Shown here: positions 15,861 to 23,216 of the stretch, piece after piece
Position numbering within the stretch: the first letter of the stretch is position 1
Layout: each line of letters starts with the position of its first letter
From: Deltaproteobacteria bacterium HGW-Deltaproteobacteria-15
GTDB taxonomy: Bacteria > Desulfobacterota > DSM-4660 > Desulfatiglandales > HGW-15
DNA length: 35,588 bases
Assembly (NCBI GenBank): GCA_002840535.1
Contig: PHBH01000060.1
Location: 1-35,588 of the forward strand
Reading direction: 5' to 3'
The notes under the pieces: generated by a model
Told to the model about the DNA's origin: nothing
Database searches by the model: none
Seen by the model: the letters and a program-made list of their open reading frames with translations, nothing else
Made by a program: the position numbers and the translations under genes

Positions 15861-16060
15861 CTCTTCTAGGTTCCAAGTGCAATGCTGCTCAAAAATCCCC
15901 CCCGACCCCCCTTTACGAAAGGGGGGAGTCGTGAGAGGCCCGCTTATGAAAAGGGGGAAGCGGTGAAAGTGCCACGTATGAAAAGGAAAGAGCGTGAAAG
16001 CCCGCTTATGAAAACGCGGGAACCATGAAAATCCCCCTTTTCAAAGGGGGATCCAGGGGG
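15861..16060. repeat. Decayed tandem repeat and CCCCC-type element between msrAB and the kinase
   Basis: No gene is seen. A roughly 30-bp unit of the form CCCGCTTATGAAAA...GTGAAAG recurs about three times with changes (15939-15971, 15972-16000, 16001-16032). It is bounded by inverted ATCCCCCC...GGGGGG elements at about 15896-15926 and 16031-16060. Confidence 0.6.
16028..16052 (-). terminator. Possible terminator after the sensor kinase
   Basis: On the minus strand ATCCCCC pairs with GGGGGAT around a short loop and is followed by TTTT. It lies 20 bases after the kinase stop. It is also part of an interspersed repeat, so termination may be incidental. Confidence 0.45.
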
Positions 16061-16073
16061 ATTTCCGGTGAAG

Positions 16074-17639
16074 TTATGACCCGGGCGGATGTACGGGGAG
16101 GGAAAAGGTAAAAGAGGTGCCGGTATCGACGGTGCTCCGGACTTCGACGTCGGTGCCGTGGAGCTGGAGAATTCTCTTTACGATGGCAAGACCGAGCCCG
16201 GCGTGGCCCCTCTGGTCTTTGCGGCTTTTTTCGCCCCGGTAGAAACGGTCGAAAATACGAGGCAGGTCTGCCTCGGGGATCCCGCAGCCCGTGTCGCTCA
16301 CGGTCACGGACACGGTCCGGTCCATGGGTTGGAGGAGGATGCTTATGGTCCCGCTTTCGGGCGTGTATCGGAGCGCGTTCTCAATGAGGTTTTCGAGGAC
16401 CCTGCCTATGAGTCCGATGTCAGCATGGACGAAGGGAAGTTCAGGGCCGGCGTTCGTCGTGATCACAATGGATTTCTCCTCCGCGGGAAGACGGAATTTC
16501 TGCGCCACATCCTGGACCAGTTCGCCGATGCTGAAAGGTTCCCTCTGGACTGTGATGTCCTCTGCCTCCAGTTTCGCCAGGGCGAAGAGATCGGCAACCA
16601 ATTTTCCGAGGCGGGTGCAATGGGCGATGGCAATCTCGAGGTATTGCCGGCGCTCTTCTCCCGAGAGCACTGCGTCGCGCACCAGGAGGGTTTCCACGTA
16701 CCCCTGGAGTGTCGCCAGAGGTGTCCTGAGATCGTGTGACACGTTCGCCACCAGTTCCCGCCTCAGGAAATCCATCTGTCTGAGCGATGCAACCTGTTCC
16801 TCGATTCTTCCCGCCATCCGGCGGAAGACGGCTATAAGATCGTCGATCTCATCCCTGCGGCCTTCGCTTGGAGTCCCACCCCTCCGGGGCGGTGCCCATT
16901 TTCTCCGCGCTTCGCTTGGAGTCCCACCCCTCCGGGGCGGTGCCCATTTTCTCGCCGCGGGCAAATCGAGCCGTTCGAAGGCGGCCCCGTCGGAGTAGGC
17001 CTTCATGGCTACGGCAAGCCGCCTGAGCCTGCGGGTCAGCCATCCGAACAGCACGAGCCCCGCGGCTGCCGCGACAAGAAGGCTTACCAAGGTGACCCAG
17101 AGGCTCAGCCTGAGGATGTAACTTCCCTGCACCTTCTGCATCACCGTGTCATAGGTCTCCCCGCCGAGGATCACGTAGAGATACCCCTGGAGGTCCCCTT
17201 GCTTCGGAATCCGGGCGGCGGTGAAGATCTTTTCGCCATGGTTCGATCGCGGGTCATCGCCGAAAATGGGGAAGGCATCCCCACCCTGCAGGAACTCCGT
17301 GATGGGTCGGAGGGAAACGCGGGTGCGCTTGACCTTGCCTGGTTCCGCGGAAAAGGCGAGGATCTTTCCCTGGGGATCCAGCAGGTAGATCTCGATGGAA
17401 GGGTTCACGACCATGAGCATGGAAAAGACGTCCTTCAAGCCGGCCTCGTCCACGAGGCTGTTCTTCATGACGATCCTTTCCGAAACGATCAGCTCCGCGA
17501 GGGAGCGGTTGAGCTTCTGGTTCACTTCCTGCTGGTACATCCCCGTCGAGTAGACGCTGATCGCCACGAGCAGCGCCCCGACAAGCGCGAAGAGTCCCAG
17601 CAGTACGAGGGCCAGCTTCGAATAGAGCGACCGGAGCAT
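16074..17639 (-). CDS. Two-component sensor histidine kinase with repeat insertion in HAMP
   Basis: The protein is a 521-aa membrane sensor kinase. Residues about 8 to 32 form TM1, a periplasmic sensor region follows, and TM2 is near 175 to 200 (LSLWVTLVSLLVAAAAGLVL). The HAMP linker follows. HisKA has NVSHDLRTPLATLQGY with the phosphoacceptor His; the ATPase has LIENALRYTP (N box), DTGCGIPEADLPRIFDRFYRG (G1/F) and GHAGLGLAIVKRI (G2). The start MLRSLYSKL overlaps the regulator stop (ATGA) behind GGAGG; the longer ORF to 17801 lies inside the regulator. Residues about 228 to 260 are two copies of KWAPPRRGGTPSE(A/G)RR, encoded by a 48-bp tandem repeat between the two HAMP helices. Its neighbours suggest it senses envelope oxidant stress, but the ligand is unknown. 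Confidence 0.93.
   Translation of the reverse strand: MLRSLYSKLALVLLGLFALVGALLVAISVYSTGMYQQEVNQKLNRSLAELIVSERIVMKNSLVDEAGLKDVFSMLMVVNPSIEIYLLDPQGKILAFSAEPGKVKRTRVSLRPITEFLQGGDAFPIFGDDPRSNHGEKIFTAARIPKQGDLQGYLYVILGGETYDTVMQKVQGSYILRLSLWVTLVSLLVAAAAGLVLFGWLTRRLRRLAVAMKAYSDGAAFERLDLPAARKWAPPRRGGTPSEARRKWAPPRRGGTPSEGRRDEIDDLIAVFRRMAGRIEEQVASLRQMDFLRRELVANVSHDLRTPLATLQGYVETLLVRDAVLSGEERRQYLEIAIAHCTRLGKLVADLFALAKLEAEDITVQREPFSIGELVQDVAQKFRLPAEEKSIVITTNAGPELPFVHADIGLIGRVLENLIENALRYTPESGTISILLQPMDRTVSVTVSDTGCGIPEADLPRIFDRFYRGEKSRKDQRGHAGLGLAIVKRILQLHGTDVEVRSTVDTGTSFTFSLPVHPPGS
16862..16957 (-). repeat. In-frame 48-bp tandem repeat pair inside the kinase gene
   Basis: The 48-bp unit (GGGCACCGCCCCGGAGGGGT within it) occurs twice in tandem and adds 32 codons. 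The pair recurs at 21821-21916 in noncoding DNA with one consistent difference (GGGAACC for GGGCACC). The unit has a GC-rich palindromic core. Confidence 0.9.
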
Positions 17640-18361
17640 CAGGGATCCTCCACTGCAGAGGGCTTTTCGGCGAACTTGTACCCGACCCCCCACACGGTGA
17701 GGACATAGCGGGGTTGTGCAGGGTCGTCCTCGATCTTTGCACGGAGCCTGTTGATGTGGCTGTTCACCGTGTGCTCGTATCCGTCGTGGCCGTATCCCCA
17801 CACTGCGTCCAGAAGTTGGGCGCGCGTAAAGACCCGGCCCGGGTGGGAAGCGAAATAGAAGAGGAGGTCGAATTCCCTGGCCGTGAGCTCCACCGCCGCC
17901 CCGCTCAGGGTCACGGTCCGTTTCTCGGGATCGATGAGCAGGTCGCCGGCCTCGACACGAGCCGACGCAGGCCGGTCCGCGTTTCGCCTGAGTTGTTCCA
18001 CCCTCCGGAACATCGCCTTCACCCTGGCCATCAGTTCCACGATGCTGAAGGGTTTGGTCACGTAGTCGTCGGCGCCGACCTCCAGGCCTACGACCCGGTC
18101 CGTTTCCGAGGAGCGCGAGGTCAGCATGATGATGGGCACGTACGGAGGTTTTTCGCGGATGCGCCGGCAGACCTCAAGACCGTCGAGCCCGGGTAGCATG
18201 AGATCCAGGAGAACCAGATCGTAGACTCTCTGTTGGGCCTTCGCCAATGCCGAGGGACCGTCTTCGGCAATCTCCACCTCGTAGGAAAGATCGCGCAGGT
18301 GCACCGCCAGGAGGTTTGCGAGATCGGCATTGTCCTCTATGACCAGTATCCGCCTTGACAT
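17639..18361 (-). CDS. OmpR/PhoB-family response regulator
   Basis: This 240-aa protein has a receiver domain (1 to about 120) and a winged-helix DNA-binding domain (about 140 to 235). Receiver residues are visible: Asp10 in VIEDN, phosphoacceptor Asp53 in LVLLDLMLPG, Thr81 in IMLTS and Lys103 in YVTKPF. The C-terminal domain has LTAREFDLLFYFASHPGRVFTRAQLLDAVWG and HINRLRAKIEDDPAQPRYVLTVWGVGYKF. It is coupled to the kinase gene by a four-base overlap. A promoter was not found in the 181 bp before it, so it may be transcribed from the Met-rich protein gene. Its likely targets are the 11-bp direct repeats at 15818-15860 and 18850-18892. Confidence 0.95.
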   Translation of the reverse strand: MSRRILVIEDNADLANLLAVHLRDLSYEVEIAEDGPSALAKAQQRVYDLVLLDLMLPGLDGLEVCRRIREKPPYVPIIMLTSRSSETDRVVGLEVGADDYVTKPFSIVELMARVKAMFRRVEQLRRNADRPASARVEAGDLLIDPEKRTVTLSGAAVELTAREFDLLFYFASHPGRVFTRAQLLDAVWGYGHDGYEHTVNSHINRLRAKIEDDPAQPRYVLTVWGVGYKFAEKPSAVEDP

Positions 18362-18542
18362 CGTCTTCTCATGCCTTCACAGGATGGGGTGGGAAGAGGC
18401 GCGGGCAGAAGTCCGTCTTCTGGGATCAAATATGGGTAATCGGTCATGGCATGTCAACGGGAAAGACGCCTGACGAAGGCCTGACTTCCTGGGGGGCAGG
18501 CCTTTGTCCCGCCCCCCTGTCGGAGGAAGAAGCGACCGAGCG

Positions 18543-18803
18543 CTACTTCATCTCCTTCTGCTGGCCCTTTTCCATGGGAGTCTCTCCCTTCATGGTCTTT
18601 TCCTCCATCATCTTCTCATCGCCCTCTTTGACCCCCTTCTCCTCTTTCATCATTTTCTCGTCCGGCTTTTCCATGGTCTGCTTTTCCATGGCCTGCTTTT
18701 CCGGCATCGCACCCTTCTCTTTCATGGTGTCGGCGAGGGCTACACCGGAAGAGAGAAGAAGCGCCATTGCCGCGATCAAAAACCTGCTTGTTTCCGCTTT
18801 CAT
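18543..18803 (-). CDS. Small exported Met/Lys/Glu-rich protein (MrpX-like)
   Basis: The protein has 86 residues with a clear signal peptide (SRFLIAAMALLLSSGVALA). The mature part, about 62 residues, holds 11 Met plus many Lys and Glu in patterns such as KQAMEKQTMEKPDEKMM, no Cys and no aromatics, and is predicted to be disordered or helical. An excellent AAGGAGG site precedes the ATG. The composition and partners recall MrpX of Azospira suillum, a sacrificial periplasmic Met-rich peptide that quenches hypochlorite and is recycled by a methionine sulfoxide reductase. Function here is inferred from composition and context, not from sequence homology I can verify. Confidence 0.8.
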   Translation of the reverse strand: MKAETSRFLIAAMALLLSSGVALADTMKEKGAMPEKQAMEKQTMEKPDEKMMKEEKGVKEGDEKMMEEKTMKGETPMEKGQQKEMK

Positions 18804-18849
18804 GTTGCACCTCCTTCTTGATTCTTTGCTAAGGAAGGTAGGAAGGCAT

Positions 18850-18892
18850 GATCACGGTTTGATCACGAAGAAATCATTTTTCTGTAACAAAT
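18850..18892 (-). promoter_or_regulatory. Direct-repeat operator module upstream of the Met-rich protein gene
   Basis: On the minus strand ATTTGTTAC is followed by CGTGATC twice, 11 bp apart (18850-18856 and 18861-18867 on the plus-strand numbering). The order and spacing equal the module before msrAB. It ends 47 bases before the ATG. Confidence 0.72.
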
Positions 18893-18917
18893 ACCGGCGA
18901 GCCGTGACTTGGGATCG

Positions 18918-19832
18918 TTACCACTTCTTGTATTTCCAGAAGAGCATGAAGCCTAGCACGGACAGGATGGCAAGCCCCATGATGATCCAGAAGGAGAGTC
19001 CGTTTCCATGCAGCGGCAACGGCACGTTCATGGAGAAGGCGCTTACGACAAAGGTGGGGACCATGATGGCGATGGTGATGATGTTGAGAAACTTGATCAG
19101 GATATTCAAATTGTTGCTCACAATGGAAACCCTGGCATCCATGAGGCTGGCAAGAATATTGGAGTAGATTTCAGCCTGCTTGTTGCACTGGTTGTTTTCA
19201 ATGATGATGTCGTCGAGGAGCTCCACCTCTTCCATGGTGAAGCCGATCTTGGCCGCAGTGTGCTTCATCTTTTCCATGACCACGCCATTTGCATTGATGG
19301 CATTCAGGAAATATACCAGGCTCTTTTCCAGGGTGAACAGATTGATGAGGTAACGGTTTTCCATGGAGGTATTGATCTTATGCTCCAGCTCATCTGTCAG
19401 CATGTTGATCGCCTTCAAATGGTCCCTGAAGTGAGAAATGGAACGGCTGACCAGGCGGAGCAAGAGATCGGTAAAGGATTGGACCTTGGTAAAGGGCTTG
19501 CCGTTGAACAGGGGGATGTCATCGGGGATCACGATGATAAGGCGGTCCTTGAAAAGAAATGCGCCCGTGGAGGCCACGCGGAACAACAGTTGATCTTTTT
19601 CGGAATAATTCCGGGGCATTTTGAAGATGAGGGCCACGTGGTTGGGTTCGAATTCGATACGCGACAACTCATCAGGGTCGAGGGCCGAATTGAGTGTATG
19701 CTCATCGATCTTGAACTCATCGACCAGGGTTTTTTTCTCCTCCCCGTCCGGATTGATGAATACCATGACGGAGAAAGGATCATTGCCGCATTCGCGAATC
19801 CTGCCTGAATCCAGGTCATAGTTTTTTAGCAT
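18918..19832 (-). CDS. CorA-family divalent cation transporter
   Basis: The 304-aa protein has the CorA layout: a cytoplasmic N-terminal alpha/beta domain to about 120, a long helical stalk with coiled-coil character, then two C-terminal TM segments (NIITIAIMVPTFVVSAFSMN and FWIIMGLAILSVLGFMLFW) with a basic tail KYKKW. The pore signature YGMN appears as FSMN (SMNVPLP), a variant seen in part of the family. Members move Mg2+ or Co2+ into, or Zn2+ out of, the cell; substrate cannot be told here. GGGAGGG lies about 9 bases before the ATG. It lies just upstream of the Met-rich protein gene but has its own 114-bp gap with the operator, so it is probably a separate unit. Confidence 0.88.
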   Translation of the reverse strand: MLKNYDLDSGRIRECGNDPFSVMVFINPDGEEKKTLVDEFKIDEHTLNSALDPDELSRIEFEPNHVALIFKMPRNYSEKDQLLFRVASTGAFLFKDRLIIVIPDDIPLFNGKPFTKVQSFTDLLLRLVSRSISHFRDHLKAINMLTDELEHKINTSMENRYLINLFTLEKSLVYFLNAINANGVVMEKMKHTAAKIGFTMEEVELLDDIIIENNQCNKQAEIYSNILASLMDARVSIVSNNLNILIKFLNIITIAIMVPTFVVSAFSMNVPLPLHGNGLSFWIIMGLAILSVLGFMLFWKYKKW

Positions 19833-20334
19833 GGCCGCCGCCCTCCCAAATCAATCCATCGGCCGATCTCCCTGACGAATGCACCCCTTTTGATTTCATC
19901 CGTTCGGCTCAAGTTCATCCCGAGGCCGGGAATGAAATTGGGACATCTTACGCCCATTTTAAAGTCTGTCAATGACTGAAAATTACGTGTGATAGACGAA
20001 TGAAATGAAGGAGAAAACTCTGGAGATTGAACCGCGAAGACGCGAAAGACCGAGGGAGGAGGGACGACCGCTGCGCTGGACGATGGACGAAAAAGCAATT
20101 CCAGCAAGATTCCATCTGTTGAGTAAAGAAATCGGTCCCAAAGGACCGACTTTGGATTAAGCTAAGAGGACATGGTCTGCTGAGTTGCCTTTGGCCAAAT
20201 TCGAAATCCGAATTTGGATCATTTGAATTTTGTTCATTAGAGATTGTTTCGAATTTTTCGTGCTTCGGATTTGGTCCTCTATCGTCTTGTTTTTGATCGT
20301 CCCTCGTCCTAGCAAAGCGGTCGTCCCTCTTCCC
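19833..20334. repeat. Gene-free repeat region (families A, B and an AT-rich element)
   Basis: A GAACCGCGAAGACGCGAAAG element (about 20030) runs into a family A element at 20049-20094, which faces an inverted family A copy at 20296-20340. Between them are TCGGTCCCAAAGGACCGA (a 7-bp hairpin near 20131-20148) and an AT-rich stretch at about 20195-20275 rich in AATTCGAAATCCGAATTT, itself repeat-like. No gene is supported. Confidence 0.65.
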
Positions 20335-21507
20335 TCATTCCTTTGCCGATACCCTTGCAAACCGGATCGCTTCATCGCCGTATTTCTCGCGAACGCGATC
20401 CAATGCCCGGGTCACCTCGGCTCGTTTTTCAGTGGACTTCGCAGGGGGGGAGAAGAGGAGAAGCTGGGGATCGGGGGATAAGAAATCCTTGAACCAAACC
20501 CTCATGAACCGGATGCGCACCCGCCGTTGGCAGGTTTTCACAAAAAGAGTTTCCAGCGCCGGATAAAGGTCGAATTCCCATGCACTCCCATGGGGAATTT
20601 GAATTTTACGCACCACTTCCTTCTGATCGGCATACCTGAACATCATTCCAGCCCTTCGGGGGCGAAGAGACCTCCTCCTGAGAGTGGCGGAGCACTTCTC
20701 AACCAGAGAGTAAAGGGTTCCCAGAAGTTTTGCCTCATCGTTCTCATCCTGGGGAAGAATGACCTCCTCAGTGATCACAGGCTCCCTTTGGGGAGGATAG
20801 ACCGGAGTGGGGTCTATCCCCAAGGCCCTCTGGTGAATCACATGGGCCTGTCGGCCGAAGACAAGCGTCAAGCTTCCCATGTCGAGAGCTGCAACCTGCC
20901 TGACAAGAATAATGCTCAGTTCTTCCAGCAGTACTCTCTTGTGAATCCGGGTCACACCGGGGAGAACGGTTGCCTTCATAGGCGCAATAAAGGCGGATTC
21001 CCGGCCATAATCCACATCCAGCACGCCTCCGGATGAAACGACTCTTGAAGCAAGATGGGAAACCAGCTTGTTGGCTGCCACACCCGCCGTGCCCGGCAGC
21101 CTCAACCGCTCCCTGACCTCCTGCCGGACGTGCAGGGCAGTATCCTTCGCCTTTCCCCACAAACGCCCCGTGCCGGTCACGTCCAGATAGACATGCCCCG
21201 GTCTGGAAGGCTCCCAGAGCGGTGTGTACCTGGACACCATTCCGGCAAGCGCATAGGACGCCCTTGCCGTGAGGTCTTGATCAGGAGGGAGCACGATCAA
21301 ATCGGGACAGAATTTTACAGCCTTTCCAAGGGGCATGCCCTTGAAGATGCCCTCCCTGCGCGCTTCAAGGGATACGGACAGAAGCAGCGCCCTTTCCGAG
21401 TGAGGAGGGGCTATGGCCACAGGCCGGCCTCTCAGTTCCGGGCGGCAGACCCTGGCCGCGGCAATGGGAAAGGCTGGGATATGAAGGTGGATGATGTGGC
21501 GGTGCAT
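20335..21507 (-). CDS. Y-family DNA polymerase-like protein without catalytic residues (ImuB-like)
   Basis: The 390-aa protein aligns by eye with the DinB/ImuB fold: HLHIPAFPIAAARVCRPELRGRPVAI at the N-terminus, SLEARREGIFKGMPLGKAVKFCPDL, YTPLWEPSRPGHVYLDVTGTGRLWG, and VAANKLVSHLASRV. The metal-binding residues of active enzymes are gone: HVDMDAF appears as HLHIPAF and the SIDEAxLDVTG motif as SRPGHVYLDVTG. This resembles ImuB, a noncatalytic adaptor of mutagenic repair, but no imuA or dnaE2 is nearby. The start MHRHIIHLH has only a weak ribosome site; the ORF stays open upstream to 21582. The last residues overlap the family A repeat boundary. Confidence 0.75.
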   Translation of the reverse strand: MHRHIIHLHIPAFPIAAARVCRPELRGRPVAIAPPHSERALLLSVSLEARREGIFKGMPLGKAVKFCPDLIVLPPDQDLTARASYALAGMVSRYTPLWEPSRPGHVYLDVTGTGRLWGKAKDTALHVRQEVRERLRLPGTAGVAANKLVSHLASRVVSSGGVLDVDYGRESAFIAPMKATVLPGVTRIHKRVLLEELSIILVRQVAALDMGSLTLVFGRQAHVIHQRALGIDPTPVYPPQREPVITEEVILPQDENDEAKLLGTLYSLVEKCSATLRRRSLRPRRAGMMFRYADQKEVVRKIQIPHGSAWEFDLYPALETLFVKTCQRRVRIRFMRVWFKDFLSPDPQLLLFSPPAKSTEKRAEVTRALDRVREKYGDEAIRFARVSAKE

Positions 21508-21760
21508 TTTAGTAAAAATCCGACCCCACAGGGGCTGGCTTTGATGCACCCTGAAGGGGTGAAGTTTGTGGCACTGGGTCACCGGAATATTGGAATGTTG
21601 GAATAGTGGAATATTGGGAAGTAATCACCCAAAACCGCGAGATGAATGTTCTGCAAAATGGCTTCATCGTTTTGAAACCCATTATTCCATCATTCCATTA
21701 TTCCAACTTATCCCTGAATTGCTTTTACTGTAGAAAAATCTGAAAGTCAAATTATAGGGC
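21508..21760. repeat. Inverted GGAATATTGGAAT repeats upstream of the polymerase-like gene
   Basis: GGAATATTGGAATGTTGGAA at about 21590-21622 faces ATTATTCCATCATTCCATTA at about 21680-21708. No gene is seen in this stretch. Confidence 0.65.
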
Positions 21761-21820
21761 AGTGTGCCCAACGCCTCTTTGCATACTCCAGGCGTTTGGC
21801 CCTGGGGGTCTTTTTTCAAG

Positions 21821-21916
21821 AAAATGGGAACCGCCCCGGAGGGGTGGGACTCCAAGCGAAGCGCGGAGAAAATGGGAACCGCCCCGGAGGGGTGGGACTC
21901 CAAGCGAAGCGCGGGC
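21821..21916 (+). repeat. 48-bp tandem repeat pair, noncoding copy
   Basis: Two tandem 48-bp units (AAAATGGGAACCGCCCCGGA followed by GGGGTGGGACTCCAAGCG and a GCGAAGCG end). They match the pair inside the sensor kinase gene. Here they lie between genes in a region without a supported ORF. Confidence 0.9.
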
Positions 21917-22109
21917 AACGAGGAGCACTGGGGAAGGCGCACGCGTAAAGGGCAGCGAAGGCGGAACGACCAACAACTGACTACTCACAACCCTCCGACT
22001 TATGCTAAAGTGGTATCCTCATCATCAAACGGCGCTTATCGCTTAGCCGCCTTGTGGGAAAGCAAGAACCTACGCGTTCAACCGGAAAGGATCTCCATCA
22101 GAGCAACCC

Positions 22110-22811
22110 ATGCGTAAGTTTGGAATATTTGACGGTCTCCTGTTGCAGATCGTTCCGCCTCTCACGGCCCTGCTGGTAAAAGCTCTCATGCTCACCTGCA
22201 GGGTGGTAAAAGTGAAGGGAGAGAAAGGCGATCGGGAAGCCCTCACTCGCTCGGGCGGGGCCGCAGTGTACACAACATGGCACCAGCGCATGCCTTACTT
22301 CGCTCATTATTTTCGCTCCAGGGAGATCACCATCCTGATCAGCGGCAGCAGGGACGGAGAATACGCCGCCAGAATCGCCGCCTGGCTCGGATTCAACAAT
22401 GTGCGGGGATCTTCGACGCATGGAGGGACAAGGGCACTGAGAGAGCTCATCAGGACAATCAGGAATGGTGGCAAGGGGGGCTTTTTCGCCGACGGTCCCC
22501 AGGGTCCCGCCAGAATTGCGAAGACCGGGGCTGTCCTTGCAGCCAGGGACGCCCAGGTACCCGTCATCCCGGTAGTCTGGGGCGCGGATCGGGGGTGGCT
22601 CTTCAATTCGTGGGACAGATTCCTTGTGCCAAAGCCCTTTGCGCGGATTGCGGTTTGCTTTGCAGATCCCCTCTGGATTCCTCGACATGCCGGCATCAAA
22701 GATCTGGAACAATACAGGCAATTGATCGAGGATCGACTGAACGACTGTGCCAGGTGGTGTGATACCCAGTTCGGAGAGGAGAGGCCGTGGAGAAAGGGAG
22801 AGAAAGAATGA
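22110..22811 (+). CDS. DUF374 / lysophospholipid acyltransferase-like protein
   Basis: The 233-aa protein has an N-terminal hydrophobic stretch (LLLQIVPPLTALLVKALML) and the DUF374 motifs TTWHQRMPYF, ISGSRDGEYAARIAAWLGFNNVRGSSTHGG, FFADGPQGPAR and VPVIPVVWGADRGW. Family members belong to the LPLAT fold and are thought to acylate envelope lipids at the inner membrane; the exact substrate is unknown. The ATG has no strong ribosome site nearby (AAAGGA lies about 17 bases away), so start choice is uncertain by a few codons. The C-terminus is basic. Confidence 0.88.
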   Translation: MRKFGIFDGLLLQIVPPLTALLVKALMLTCRVVKVKGEKGDREALTRSGGAAVYTTWHQRMPYFAHYFRSREITILISGSRDGEYAARIAAWLGFNNVRGSSTHGGTRALRELIRTIRNGGKGGFFADGPQGPARIAKTGAVLAARDAQVPVIPVVWGADRGWLFNSWDRFLVPKPFARIAVCFADPLWIPRHAGIKDLEQYRQLIEDRLNDCARWCDTQFGEERPWRKGEKE

Positions 22812-23092
22812 AGGACGAAGGACGACCGCTACGCTGGGACGAGGGACGAAAAATAAGAAAGGCGCGAGTGAAAGTCACAGATTTAGAACCCAAGAGATCC
22901 TGAAACTGTATTCCTGCTCCCGGCCTTCGCCGGGACAGGTTTCATTCAGCCGGAATGACGCAAAAGGGCGCTACCCGCTCTTTTACGAGGGCATCAATCT
23001 TCCCCTTCTGAAGCTTTTTCGTCCATCGTCCCAGCGTAGCGGTCGTCCCTCCTCCTAGTGAAACGGTCATTTTTACCTTGCTACTACCGCGC
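22812..23092. repeat. Repeat-filled gap (family A inverted pair around a CCGGAATGAC element)
   Basis: Family A at 22811-22852 faces inverted family A at 23019-23070. Between them, about 22917-22962, lies the element CGGCCTTCGCCGGGACAGGT then TTTCATTCAGCCGGAATGAC. The same block, including the flank CTTCTGAAGCTTTTTCGTCC, recurs in opposite orientation near 27460-27490. No gene is seen. Confidence 0.7.
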
Positions 23093-23120
23093 TTTACATC
23101 CCCGATAGAGTGTTTATCTT
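23093..23120 (+). promoter_or_regulatory. Candidate lon promoter
   Basis: TTTACA (23093-23098), 16-bp spacer, TATCTT (23115-23120). CTTGAAAA follows directly and resembles a heat-shock -35, but no matching -10 is at the right distance. A GAGGC-TTC-GCCTC hairpin lies at about 23138-23150 in the 5' leader. Confidence 0.4.
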
Positions 23121-23216
23121 GAAAAAGTTCTAATTACAGAGGCTTCGCCTCAACTCATCTGCTGGACGTGTCTCCCGGCGCGGTACCATGCGGAACGAAT
23201 CAACCAAGGAGCTCAT

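Noticed and set aside
17640..17801. 54-codon N-terminal extension of the sensor kinase
   Set aside because: It overlaps the regulator gene; the ATGA junction with GGAGG and the TM1 start support MLRSLYSKL.
18479..18514. AAGGCCTG...CAGGCCTT hairpin between the Met-rich protein gene and the regulator as a terminator
   Set aside because: The 8-bp stem has no T run on the minus strand, so it does not show that the genes are transcribed separately.
23121..23216. CTTGAAAA upstream of lon as a sigma-32 promoter
   Set aside because: No CCCCAT-like -10 stands at 12 to 17 bp; the nearest CCTCAACTCAT is too far, so I kept only a weak sigma-70 candidate.
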